Both the position numbers and the translations under genes were made by a program. Shown piece by piece: positions 12,657 to 24,790 of a stretch of 64,000 bases of DNA (position 1 is the first letter of the stretch; each line of letters begins with the position of its first letter). The DNA is from Carassius auratus. Its lineage: Eukaryota > Chordata > Actinopteri > Cypriniformes > Cyprinidae. Where the stretch lies: assembly GCF_003368295.1 (NCBI RefSeq), contig NC_039250.1, positions 13,482,033-13,546,032 on the forward strand, read 5' to 3'. Under the pieces are notes generated by a model. It was not told the DNA's origin. It was given only the letters and a program-made list of their open reading frames with translations, and did not search any database.

Positions 12657-14683
12657 TTACTCAACATTAGGATAAGTTTTAACCCTAGAATACTTGAACC
12701 AAAAACCTACCAGAAAATAACACACACACATTGCGTTGTAGTCATTATTGTCCTGAGGGCATGAATTTTTTGTAATTGGAATTACAATAGATTTTCTCCA
12801 AAGCTCTGGTACTGTGCACGTATCAATTGAGAGCTGAAAAAGGCGATGCCAGGCTGATATGAGCTCCTCAGCAAATGTCTTTAAGAGAAAGCACACTGAA
12901 AAAAATGATTATGGCCCCAATTAAATAAAGCGTAATTCAATTTTGCTAGTTTAATCCATTTAAATTTAGTTTTTGATTTTAATTAACAATTATTAGTTGG
13001 TTTTAAATGAATTATGATTATGATGGTATGATTCATTGAATTTACTAAAAAAAATTATGGTAAGTGGTTGCAATCAATTTATGTTAGCTATATTTAATTA
13101 ATTTTTTTAGTAAATTCAATGAATAATTTTTTTTCAGTGTATTTTATGGTTGCTTTTGATGTTACTTTTAGTGACATTCATTTTTGTGGCGCCTGAAGTT
13201 CATTTTCTACTCAAAATGACCCATTTATACTCAAACACTATTCACTGATTGTTACCGTCATTGTGTGTGGTATACCATGTATTGAGGTCTCTGAGAAATG
13301 GTGAATACTGAGTTACATTACAGGCACTCTTGTTTGGGAGAGCAACAACCTCTTAACAAAATAAAGTTAGAGTTAAAAATATTGGGTTTGCTTTATTTGT
13401 CTGAAAATTAATGAAAGATACAATAGATAAAAAAATATTGGATTACAATTAATTTTAATATGTAGAAATTAAACGATTAAATTGATCTGGTTGCACAATT
13501 AATTTGAGTATATTCTACTAAAAATAGTTTAGCTAAAATTATGAATATAATTAATCTGAAACTACTGAAAGAGATTAATAAACTCAATGTATAAAATATA
13601 AGTACAACCAATTTATAAAATGTAAGTAAACTCAACTTATAAAATATAAGTTCACTCAACTTAAAAAATATATCTGGATTTAGATAAATTTATTTCGTGC
13701 AACCCCTTGACGTAATAAAATTAAGTAAATTCAACACAAAAAATTTTTCAGTGCATGACATCCCATCTGGTCCTGTTGCTTTACTAGAGCATACATTTTT
13801 TAAAACCCTTGTAACATCCCCTGAATATATTAATATTCTCTCATCACTGATGTTACAGTTTACATTACCTAAAATATCATGACATTCCTTAAAAGTGTGT
13901 CTCAAATCTCATATAAAAATTATTCAATTCATTTGCTTTATCAGTTTCATTGATGGCGAACAATGGCTTCTTTTTCGGGGTCATGTTGGTCATTCCTCGA
14001 ATTTAATTCCATAGTTCATTAGTATTACATTTTGCCAGCTGTTGTTCAGCCTGTTCCTTATATTGTATTTGTGCTTCCCTTAGTTGCTGGTTAAGTTCAT
14101 TTTGTGCTGCTTTAAGTCCCATTGTATCCCCCAACCTATAGGCCATTTTTTTATTTTTAATGCAATATTTAAATCCCCCTGTAACATATGGTTTGTTATT
14201 TGGATACCTCTTAATAGCTCTTTGAGGGATAACTAGATCCACACAAAAGGAAATATATGCCGTAATTGTTTCAGTGACTATATCTATATTTGCATCTTGA
14301 TAAAAAATGTCCCAATCCGTACAGAGGAAACATCCCTTCAGCTCCTCTATACTATCACTTGACCACACCTTAACCACCTTTGTAACTGGTTTACTTGACT
14401 TAAAAACTGACCGATAGGTGGGAGGCAAATGAATAACATTATGGTCAGAATTACTGAGGGGGGGTCTGGCTTTAGCTACATAAGTATCCTTAATATTGCC
14501 ATAACACTTGTCAAGGATGTTATTTTTCCTCGTTCCACACTTCACATATTGAAAAAACCCTGGTAAGGATCTCTCCAAACCACATTGATTAAAACCACCC
14601 AGAATCAATACAGGTACATCAGGCTTAATTTGTAAGTGCTTAAGAATACAATCAGCAATTTGACTAGCTATGAATGTTCCCAC
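12657..14683 (-). pseudogene. Degenerate non-LTR retrotransposon (LINE) pol remnant
   Basis: The 14003-14683 reading frame carries the end of an AP-endonuclease domain (SNSDHNVIHL, then PTYRSVFKSSKP) and the linker to reverse transcriptase. At 13757-13905 the frame resumes with the early RT motif KATGPDG. A further RT part (LLKTFAEEL, then WRKSIVIPI) lies at 12720-12896. The parts are separated by frameshifts and by the inserted DNA element at 12894-13757. Start and 3' end are missing. This LINE class is common in cyprinids; the exact clade is not assigned. Not functional. Confidence 0.8.
12894..13757. mobile_element. DNA element with CACTGAAAAA termini splitting the LINE
   Basis: The left end starts CACTGAAAAAAATGATT and the right end closes with AAAAAATTTTTCAGTG, so short inverted termini bracket exactly the stretch missing from the LINE reading frame. 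An internal ATTTTTTTTCAGTG at about 13127-13139 may be a second, nested terminus. The interior is AT-rich and non-coding. Target duplication not resolved. Confidence 0.6.
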
Positions 14684-14710
14684 AAGGTGGAATGTACACT
14701 ACACAGTACA

Positions 14711-15895
14711 TTATTGTATAGAAAGCAACCAAGTGGGAGAGAGGATGGGACGGCGTCAGAAAGGACCTAGAGCTGAGAATCTTTCAAGGATCAGCTGAAG
14801 CACAACCACACAATATACAAGGCTATTATTGGTTCTAACGTTTTATCAGAATTTGAAGAAACATTTCTACTTAAAATATTGCATTTCATTCAAGGCGGGG
14901 TTTTTACCAGGGCTTAATTTGTGCCGGAACAAGCCGGATCCGGATCCTCCTCCTCCAAGGGAAGGCGTTTCCGTAAGGCAGACAGAGAATAGCCTGATAT
15001 GTGCAGTGAAAAATCATCCAAAATTAATATCTCTATTATAATTTGTTATTATTATTTTAAATCACAGGGTTTCAGAAATATGTAACCAATGATAAGTATT
15101 TAAAGGAGCTTGTAAAACTTTATAATGCCATTGGATCTTCAAGCTCTCACACGCCTTCGCTCAGATTGACGCGCGCGCACACCCTGGAGGAGACGGATCT
15201 CCGCTTATCCACAAAGCAAGGGTAAACACATAACTGTTTGAATAATACATTATTTTCTTTACTCAAACACTATCTCTGTCAAGGCTATTGTTCGTGTGTG
15301 ATTGAAGACTGGAGAAGTAGGTTTTTTGCCATCTATCCAAAATACTTTTGTACGTTTTAAATATCCTGCTGTGCATAAGTGCTTAATTGTTTGTATCATG
15401 AGATTTTTTTAAGTGTATTAAACAACAAGAAAAAACTAAGCGCCTATAGCAACAATAAACATTATACCCTAACCTGTAGAAGGTGATTGCATTTAATGCG
15501 CTGCACTTGCCTCATATGCAGTCAAAACATAAATCTCCTCATTCGCAAGTCAAAGACCTTGTTAACTGCATTTGAGCTTGTTTTAGACAGCCTAATGTTA
15601 ATTACATGTGTCTGATACAACACAAGCAGTGTTGTTTAATTATTGATTTTTCTGCCTTTTCTTTCTTTCCCCTTGTATTGGACAAAATCCATCAGACATC
15701 AAATTGTTTGTAAAACTATGAAAAATAACTCGTATATTATACTCGAGAGCTTTGGATGTGAATGTGAGGGCACATAATACAGTCTTTGGAGCGCATTTTT
15801 AGTCGTTTTTAGTCCTGGAAATTGTCGTTTTAAAATCGCATGGCATTTCCATGTTAATCATGACCTTACAGACTAAATGCAACTGGTGTTAAAAT
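14711..15895. repeat. Duplicated ~1.1 kb block, copy A
   Basis: From ATTGTATAGAAAGCAACC onward the sequence is nearly identical to 21723-22840 and then, after skipping about 370 bp present there, to 23208-23290 in front of cystatin copy 1. It contains a small CpG-rich patch (GACGCGCGCGCACACC) and a CAGGGCTTAATTTGTGCCGG motif resembling a hAT end. A 70-codon frame at 14829 recurs in copy B but has no recognised domain. The block ends abruptly at about 15895; no cystatin exons follow. Best read as a truncated copy of the 5' flank of the cystatin locus, or as a shared mobile element. Confidence 0.8.
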
Positions 15896-16709
15896 CGAGG
15901 CCTCCCCAGGATGTACCATTGTAGGAAGAACCCCCCTGAAAGGAGGTGGTCCTTTTCGAAATTGAATGGTGTAACCATGTCGAACGGTGCATACTACCAA
16001 GTCTGGGCAAGATTTCTTACTAGAACCAGGAAATATGACCATATTAGCCCGGTCCTGTCAACACTGCACTAGCTCCCTATCAAACGTCGTATAGATTTTA
16101 AAATATTGCTTATTACTTATAAAGCCTTGAATAGTTTAGCAGCTTAATATTTGAATGAGCTCCTTTTACATTATAAACCTCTACGTCCGCTACGTTCTCA
16201 AAACTCAGGCAATTTGATAATACCTAGAATATCAAAATCAACTGCGGGCGGCAGATCCTTTTTCTATTTGGCGCCTAAACTCTGGAATAACCTATCAACA
16301 TTGTTCGGGAGACAGACACACTCTTGCAGTTTAAATCTAGATTGAAGACCAATATCTTTAACCTGGCTTACACATAACATACTAATATGCGTTTAATATC
16401 AAAATCCGTTAAAGGATTTTTAGGCTGCATTAATTAGGTAAACCGGAACCGGGAACACTTACCATAACACCCGATGTACTTGCTACATCATTAGAAGAAT
16501 GGCATCTACGCTAATATTAGTCTGTTTCTCTCTTATTCCGAGGTCACCATAGCCACATGCAGTCTGTCCAGATCAGAGGATCACTGCAGTCACCCGGATC
16601 CAGTACGTATCGAGACCAGATGGTGGATCAGCACCTAGAAAGGACCTTTATTGCCCTGAAAGACAGCTGAGACCAGGACACCTAGAGCCCCAGATACAGA
16701 ACCCCTGTG

Positions 16710-18062
16710 TAGACCAATTTTTTTTAATTTTGATATTATTTATATATATATATATTTTAGAAGTTTTAGTGCATTAGTTAAAGGCTGCATGAACATGTAG
16801 GATTATATGACAGACACAGGGAGAGGAGCTAATTTTGACCATACCAGAATGTGTACATGAAGCAATGTGTGTACATGTAATTTGTTCCACTGATGCATAG
16901 GGTGGTTTCTTCTTTCCACCAATGTATGTATGTATAAATATACCAACTGATGTAAGCATGAAGTATACATTCTATTTTAAACAAACCAACATGTTTCTGT
17001 ACCTTGTAAGGAATTTGGTCAGTGGTATACAGTGTTGGGAACGTTACTTTAAAAAAGTAATTAGTTATAGTTACTCACTACTTGTTCCAAAAAGTAACTG
17101 AGTTAGTAACTGAATTACTTTATATTAAAAGTAACTCGTTACCAGGGAAAGTAACTATTTGCGTTACTGTAAAAAAAAAAAAGTTGCTACATGTCAGAGA
17201 ATTTGTACTTTTTTTTTTTTTTTTTAGTTTTTACAAGTCATTTGAAATGAGTAGAACAGACAGGTACATAACTTTCAATATTTATTGCACGTCAACAGAC
17301 AGCAAGAGTTTTATCCTGCACTTCAAGTATTATCTTTGTAAGAAAGGGTGTTTTTGGCCACTAGCTTTGTAGATGCGTGTGTCACATATTACATGTACAC
17401 ATTACAAGCACGTTCTTGCCTTTGACCACAATTAATTTGAAGTAGTGCTTATATCTTCACCTTAAAAATGCCAACTTTTCATCGGATTGCTCCTGACTCG
17501 CCATCTCTGCTGCGAATCTCTGTGTTGCTGTTGCGTGTGTGTGTGTTTGGCGCCGCTGGCGCAGCCGCGTGTGCCGGCATGTGTGTAAAAACACTGGCTC
17601 TGACTGGCTACCATGAAACACATGACTCTGCCTTAGCCAATCACAACCGCTTAATCTCGTCATTAACCCAGAGCCAGGGGTGTGTTCGGATTGCATATTA
17701 TTAAATCAATGCATAGTAATGCACTGCATTTAACGTTCAGTAACGTTAACAGCGTTGTAACGACGGTAAAACTAATTAGTTAGATTACCCCGTTACTGAA
17801 AAAATAACGTCGTTACCTAACGCCGTTCTTTTAAACGCCATTATTCCAAACACTGGTGGTATATAAGCTATGGTCACTGTTAAAGCCTCAGAGAAACTGA
17901 GAAACAGAGAAACTGAGAAACGGAGAAAGAACATACAGCTGGCAAAGACAACGAGTTTCTCTCCTATGCCTGATACATATGACAATAAAGATTTTTGACA
18001 AGGCAACTGGTATTCAGCCCTGTGATTGAATTGTAAGGGGACAAGACTGATTTTAGATCAAC
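16710..18062 (+). mobile_element. Insertion in L2 3' UTR, possible solo LTR
   Basis: After removal of the hAT element at 17030-17855 about 525 bp remain. They contain a TATA-like GGTATATAAG (rebuilt across the hAT target site) and an AATAAA at about 17986 followed by a T-rich stretch, as in an LTR. Exact TG...CA ends and target duplication were not found, so the LTR reading is tentative. Confidence 0.35.
17030..17855. mobile_element. hAT non-autonomous element, 826 bp, with 8-bp TSD
   Basis: Begins CAGTGTTGGGAACGTTAC and ends TTATTCCAAACACTG (reverse complement CAGTGTTTGGAATAA). It is flanked on both sides by the same 8 bp, GTGGTATA (17022-17029 and 17856-17863), the target-site length of the hAT superfamily. 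Subterminal GTTACTTT/AGTAACT repeats are typical of this fish family. No transposase frame. Confidence 0.9.
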
Positions 18063-18989
18063 ACCTGTAAAGACCTTGTCTAAGATGACCACCAGGACAA
18101 GACCACAGGAAACAGATGATTCTTCTGCACAATCTGACTTTGCTGCAGTCTGGAATTGAACTGCTGGTTTCGTCTGGTCAGAGGAGAACTGGCCTCCCAA
18201 CTGAGCCTGGTTTCTCCCAAGGTTTTTTTCTCCATTCTGTCACCGATGGAGTTTCGGTTCCTTGCCGCTGTCACCTCTGGTTTGCTTAGTTGGGGTCACT
18301 TCATCTACAGCGATATCGTTGGCTTGATTGCAAATAAATGCACAGACACTATTTAACTGAACAGAGATGACATCACTGAATTCAATGATGAACTGCCTTT
18401 AACTGTCATTTTGCATTATTGACACACTGTTTTTTTTTTAATGAATGTTGTTCAGTTGCTTTGACGCAATATATTTTGTTTAAAGTGCTATATAAATAAA
18501 AGTGACTTGACTTGACTTGACCAACAGATATCGGGCAAGCATCTCCACATGGCACAATAGTCTGCTTAGGGGCTTTAGTCATTCTACTTTTTAATTATTC
18601 ATCTTATTTTCCTGCATAGGGCCCCGAAGCACCCGAGTAGCGGGGAATTCTATAACAGGAAGACATCCAAATGTCCTGTTAAGGATAGCCCACAACCCAA
18701 AGAGTGTGGGCTTTGAAGGCCGTCACAAACAGGCCATGCTTGCATGACCTTTGGACTTTTCCTCAAATTCTGAAGGCTGGAACGTGCAGAGTATCTGAGG
18801 GGGTCCTCTTCGTAAGGACTCAACTGCCCTTTACTGTACCATTAAGATCCGAGCAGTGAGGGCACAACAAGAGAGGCAAATATGCTTGTGCGGTTCATCC
18901 ACAGTCTCCGAAGGACTGCCTGGAGACGAGCAAAGGAATCAGGAACTGCTATTAGGAGCCTGAGAACTACAGTCTTTAGCCGTTGAACT

Positions 18990-20380
18990 CAAGACTATCT
19001 GTTTGCGTTGTTGTGGTCAAGCAGGTGGGAAAGATCTAGGACCAGAGTCCTTCTGAGGGGGTATCATAGGCTCTGTCCTTTTCCTTAATGTCAGTGAGAG
19101 TGAGCCAAAGGTGGCGCTCAACTGACACCAAACCTGCCATGGACCTGCCGACTGCTCAAGCCGTCTGCTTGATAGCCCTAACCACCAAGTCAGTAGCTTG
19201 TCTGAGTTCTTTACCAGCCTCCGGAGTAAAGCTCTCCCCCTCATCCAGCTCTTTAAGCACAGAGGACGTGACTTCCAAGACAGAGACGAGTTTGGCATGA
19301 AATGTACAACGAGAGTCTCTTCTATGGCCAGCATCGCAGCATATCCGTGTTCTGCCATTTTAGAAACTGTAGCGAAATCAGTGGAGTTGAGATTAATTAT
19401 ACGCGCCGAGAAAAAGTTGTTTCAAAGACTTTGAAACCTCATGGTGGTCTTGGAAGAAAGGGAGAAGCCAATGGGGCTGAGATGGAGTGCGGTTAGACAG
19501 AAATAAGTTGTCCAGTTTTGACTTGGCCTGATTTTTGGCCTGCTCGCTATCCTACTCTAACCCCAATTTAACCACAGCTCGTTACAACGTCTAACAATTC
19601 GCTGTAAGGTGGGGAGGTGCTCAGAGGGAAAGAACTGCACACTTCACCCAATAAATCCTCAGAATCAAAGGCCGTTGTGGACATTACGTCTTTGTTACAT
19701 GGCATACAAGCGAAAGACATCATGTCACGAGCTTCAAATTATCGTGGCACAACTTGAGCACTTGCACGTGGCTTGGAGAGAATGAGAGAAAAGGAGAAAA
19801 ATCTGTTGTCTTCCTCTATGAGCTTCGGCTCGCATGTGTCACCCCAAGCGACCGTCTCGTGCAGTGCCTCAGCAACCACAGAAACGAGATAGTGGGGCTT
19901 AGACGTGGGGCCTAATTTTCTTAGAGAGGTCCACGGGCATTGAGCACAATACTTTTAGACACAGGCTTACACAGTGTTGACAATCAGAAAGTGCTGCTTG
20001 AGCATGTTGTAGGCCCAAACATTGCACGCACCTGTCATTAGTGTCTCCTCCTGCGATAAACCTGTCACATGGCTCAACGCATCTACTGTAGATCATAGTG
20101 TCTGCTGAAGATGAGTAAACTGCTCTTTGAAAGAAAAAGCTGAGAACAAGAAGAAAAAGGCTTTCCTATGGGCGACAGATGATTCGCTTCCTGAATGAAA
20201 ACTGATGAAATAGTGCGTAGCAAGCACACCAATATAGCTCACCTACGTGCGCATCAGGGGCAGTGCTAAGTGCTATTTGGCCAATGAATTGGCGTGATGG
20301 TATAAAGGCTTCATACATTCGTCACACCGAAGGTGTTCCCATAGCGATGACATCATCGCAGCATCACAGTTAACCTATGA
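18990..20380 (-). pseudogene. DIRS-like retrotransposon gag remnant and 5' region
   Basis: On the minus strand 20,096-19,900 encodes a Cys-rich N-terminal Gag segment (CDRFIAGGDT, then CVQCLGLQHAQAAL). Further down are MAEHGYAAML (19,358) and, in another frame, ELRQATDLVVRAIKQTA, a stop, and AVGRSMAGLV...RHLWLTLTDIKEKDRA. These blocks match the Gag of fish DIRS1-like tyrosine-recombinase elements in order. An in-frame stop and frame changes show decay. Upstream GATGACATCATCGC and nearby sequence (20,150-20,380) look like the element's terminal region. No RT or recombinase is visible. Confidence 0.75.
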
Positions 20381-20860
20381 GAGGGAATTAAATGTTACCA
20401 CACTGAAACAATTCCTATTGATGGTTTTACCTTGTTGCATTGATCATCAATGGTTAATCTGGCTGTCATCCAGGAAACAACAAATATTCTTATTAGGAAT
20501 AAAACTGCTTCATTTTTTAAACTGTGCAGAGCTGTAGCTGAATAACGCTACTGCCAACTACTCAAATTAAGTTTGTCATAATTATGGTGGTACTTGGAGA
20601 GACAAATATTTTCAGAAGTTGCTACTTGGTGTAAAAAGTTTGAGAATCACTGATTTAAAGGAATGGTATAAAAAGAAATCCTGCTTAAGAACTTCTCAGT
20701 AATCCATTTCTTCTTTCTGTCACTTCTGGTAGAGATTCATTGACTTTTTTTGTGATAGGTTTTGAATCTACTTAGTTTAATAAAAATGTAAACTTAATTT
20801 GATGTGACTTGTTTTACTAAATACAATGTATGATTGGGATTCTGATTAAAACTGTGTAAC

Positions 20861-21473
20861 TGTCAGGGTTTGGCAAGGAGGAACTCAAGTGCAGACAGGA
20901 ATCAGGTTACACAGAGGGTTTATTAACACAAAAGGGGGAAACAAAACCCACGAGGGGGAAAACACTGACTAGGGTAGATACAAAATAACCAAACAGGACT
21001 GGGCTGACAAGATAAACAAGGACTCTAAACACTAACTATAAACAAACACTCACGGTAATACAAAGACTTCTTCAGGGATTCAGAAACATATAGAGGCACT
21101 CACGATATGGTAAACACTCACATGTAGGAACAATCACAATCACAATCACAATCACAATCACAATCACAATCACAATCACAATCACAATCACAATCACAAT
21201 GTGGAACAATCTCAGTGGAACAATGAACCGACAAAAGACATAGCACACTAGGGGATCTAAATAGGAGAACTAATTAAAACACAACAGGTGGCACAGATAA
21301 CTACAAGACAATCACGACAAGACTAGGATAACAAGGGGGCGGGGCAAGGGAACGAGACAACACAAGCACATGGCCCAAAGACAAGGCCTTGTGCTTGTAC
21401 ACAAAACACGGGTCTGTCATGATCCTGCCTCAAGACTAGAGAAAAGTCAGGACATGAAGGCAGAATCATGACA
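20861..21473 (-). mobile_element. Solo LTR of the same family as the 56-58 kb element
   Basis: Reads TGTCAGGGTTTGGCAAGGAG at one end and CAGAATCATGACA at the other, matching the LTRs at 56131 and 58127 over most of its length. Flanked by GTAAC on both sides (20856-20860 and 21474-21478), a 5-bp target duplication. No internal region, so a product of LTR-LTR recombination. Confidence 0.9.
21131..21200. repeat. (AATCAC)n expansion inside the solo LTR
   Basis: About 12 tandem 6-bp units. The same site has one and two units in the LTRs at 56.4 and 58.4 kb. Confidence 0.9.
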
Positions 21474-21721
21474 GTAACTGGGGGCTCTGAAAAAACCTGC
21501 TTGTGAATAATTTGTTAATTGTAAACTTTCATCTGAATATATATATATTTTTTTATATAAATAGTGTTGTGCACTATGTTTCCAACCCCACTGTTATTGA
21601 ACTGTAAAGTGCAAATATTGTATGTTTTGCATTCAGTTTTCAGTTAAAGATTTCACTATCAAACTTGACACTGAGTATTTATTTTTGGAGGTTTTTTTTA
21701 TTTTATTTTTTATTATACAGG

Positions 21722-23223
21722 ATTGTATAGAAAGCAACCAAGTGGGAGAGAGGATGGGACGGCGTCAGAAAGGACCTAGAGCTGAGAATCTTTCAAGGAT
21801 CAGCTGAAGCACAACCACACAATATACAAGGCTTTTTATTACTTCTAACGTTTCAGCAGAATTTGAAGAAACATTTCTACTTAAAATATTGCATTTCATT
21901 CAAGGCGGGGTTTTTACCAGGGCTTAATTTGTGCCGGAACAAGCCGGATCCGGATCCTCCTCCTCCAAGGGAAGGCGTTTCCGTAAGGCAGACAGAGAAT
22001 AGCCTGATATGTGCAGTGAAAAATCATCCAAAATTAATATCTCTATTATAATTTGTTATTATTATTTTAAATCACAGGGTTTCAGAAATATGTAACCAAT
22101 GATAAGTATTTAAAGGAGCTTGTAAAACTTTATAATGCCATTGGATCTTCAAGCTCTCACACGCCTTCGCTCAGATTGACGCGCGCGCACACCCTGGAGG
22201 AGACGGATCTCCGCTTATCCACAAAGCAAGGGTAAACACATATCTGTTTGAATAATACATTATTTTCTTTACTCAAACACTATCTCTGTCAAGGCTATTG
22301 TTCGTGTGTGATTGAAGACGGAGAAGTAGGTTTTTTGCCATCTAACCAAAATACTTTTGTACGTTTTAAATATCCGGCTGTGCGTAAGTGCTTAATTGTT
22401 TGTATCATGAGATTTTTTTAAGTGTATTAAACAACAAGAAAAAACTAAGCGCCTATAGCAACAATAAACATTATACCCTAACCTGTAGAAGGTGATTGCA
22501 TTTAATGCGCTGCACTTGCCTCATATGCAGTCAAAACATAAATCTCCTCATTCGCAAGTCAAAGACCTTGTTAACTGCATTTGTGCTTGTTTTAGGCAGC
22601 CTAATGTTAATTACACGTGTCTGATACAACACAAACAGTGTTGTTTAATTATTGATTTTTCTGCCTTTTCTTTCTTTCCCCCTGTATTTTAGCAGAGTGT
22701 GCCATGATACTGTTTTATTTGTCAAAATCCATCAGACATCATATTGTTTGTAAAACTATGAAAAATAACTCGTATATTATACTCGCGAGCTTTGGATGTG
22801 AATGTGAGGGCACATAATACAGTCTTTGGAGCGCGTGAGTACCAAATGGCTTAAAATACTTCAAAGGTGTTCAAATTATAGTGAAGTACTGTAGTGCAGA
22901 CAAGTAGCCTATACTGTAGCGCTGTAGTGCAGACAAGATGCGCTGATGAGAAGCGCGCTCCGAAAGAGTTCATGGATTCGAAGACTGGGTTCGAATGACT
23001 GATTTAATCCAATAGTTTCTGTTGATTTATTTTATTATTCAAATCTATGTTGAATAAATGCAAGAATTCCCCTCATTATAAACTTGAAAGCTGCGAGAAT
23101 TATTAAAACCGTGCGATAGCTACACCCACGGAAATTTAAGACCTGATTAAATATAACCCTATTACACAGAGATTTTAAAAATAAAATTCCACAACTTTTT
23201 CAAAACGTTTTTAGTCCTGCAAA
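21722..23223. repeat. Duplicated ~1.1 kb block, copy B, and cystatin 5' flank
   Basis: 21723-22840 matches 14714-15795 with few differences. 22840-23205 is absent from copy A. From 23208 onward the sequence runs into the 5' flank of cystatin copy 1. The short frames at 21622 and 21863 have no recognised domain. Confidence 0.8.
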
Positions 23224-24639
23224 TTGTTGTTTTAAAATCGCATGGCATTTCCATGTTATTCATGACCTTACAGATTAAATGCAACTGGTGCACGCTCTTA
23301 AAATCACATAAACTGGTCCAGCAATGTGTTTTTGCGAGTGTTCCGTTACCTCTTCCTCCTGTAATCACATGCCGGATCCGTAACCCTGCTTTGTTCTGGG
23401 ACCTCGCAATTTACAATTATAAGCACTGTTTTTTTAGCGTAAAGAATCGAGGGGACTGTCAAATTTAGTGCCACCTCTGACTGTTGACAAAAATCAAGAC
23501 AATCCAAAAATCAAGGTGGCTACATGCTCTTTATGACCGACACTGTTCAGCATTTTCACTGCACAAATATCTTGTTATAAGACACATTAATAAAACATGT
23601 TTTCACAGACTATGCATTTCTTTTCAGTCAAAAAGTACAAGGGCTTTCTCTTGCAATTGCAACACAAAAAATGCATGTTATTTCACAAAGTTTTTTTTTT
23701 TTTTTTTTACTTTAAATGTTTGGATTGTTTTTAACAATACGTCTTCGCACAAACACAGCAAGTTAAGTTTGGGGTTACTTTCATCTGTTACAGTGTTTCC
23801 AAAATTCTACTTTGACAAAATTGAGCTTGTGGTAGTTTACTGGTTGTAAAGCCATTTGCTGCCAGTCCTTTGATTTTTAAACTTGTAGTGTTGAGCTAAA
23901 TGCAAACTAGGTTCTAATAAGCATCAGTTGTGAAATTAGGCTTCTGAGTTTGATGCTACACAATCAAAGGTAAACCAGAGGGTACGCAGGAATGAAGAGA
24001 GCATGTTTCAACATCAGAGGTGAGCCAAACCAAGACTACGATAAAGAAGAGGAAGAGTGCTAGATGCAGACAGCCATGTAACAGACAGATGAAAGACATC
24101 CATCATGAGTTACAGACATTGATAGATATATAATTGGAATTACCCAAAAAGTAGTACAACAGGTTTGAGGAGTAAACCACTCTTCAGATGCTGCCTGCAT
24201 TAAGCTTGAAGGACACCTGATACCCAGCACTTCAGATCTCCAATCCTGCTGTTCAGAGTTTGATAACGGAGTTCTTGCATTAACTGCTTTGTACTGTAAC
24301 TGTTAACATATGTGATTTTATTATAATAGCTTTCCCTTAAGACTTTATATCTTCCAACTGAGCTTCAATCAAATACAATTGCAAGGGAGACAATAACATC
24401 ACTCCTGAAGGACTTCAGCCTATGGTTAAATTAGTATGCCATGGTTTAGGCTAGATTTGACTATCCTTATCCTTTCTGATTAATCAAGGGTTAAAGGTGT
24501 AAGATACTGACACATAAGACTAAAATTATCCACAAAATAATGTCAGTTAATTGCAGTGTGCAAAGGGGAAGACTAAAATTAATGTTCCAATACAGAGCAC
24601 ACCTTTCAAGCACTGTAATTAAATAAAAAATGCCTCTCC

Positions 24640-24790
24640 CTGAATCTGATTGGTAGAGGTACAGCGCCCCGCCCCCACACGCAGGTGTATATATAATCTC
24701 ATCAAGCAGGATTGTTAGCAGTTTGCTTGTCGATATAACAAGTAACAAGAAAGACTCGAGACAGGGCGAGTCAATTGATCCCATTCAAGC
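24640..24790 (+). promoter_or_regulatory. Core promoter of cystatin copy 1
   Basis: In order: a CCAAT-type TGATTGG near 24,647, a GC box CGCCCCGCCCCC near 24,665, and a TATA box GTATATATAA near 24,687, then about 100 bp to the ATG at 24,791. The same arrangement precedes copy 2. Confidence 0.7.

Larger units (their letters stand above)
16005..18522 (+). mobile_element. L2-like LINE, 3' end (RT C-terminus and 3' UTR), interrupted
   Basis: 16150-16300 encodes the typical RT C-terminal stretch (YLNELLLHYKPLRPLRSQNS, then PRISKSTAGGRSFF and LAPKLWNNL). The preceding 16080-16150 reads in the same family but with stop codons. The 3' UTR resumes at about 18063 (CTGTAAAGACCTTGTC) and ends in GCTATATAAATAAA followed by tandem CTTGA units at 18505-18520, the usual L2-type 3' end in fish. 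About 1.35 kb of foreign sequence (16,710-18,062) interrupts the UTR. Confidence 0.8.

Noticed and set aside
17457..17704. Overlapping frames on both strands at a CpG-rich patch
   Set aside because: Inside the hAT element; no domain and no splice context.
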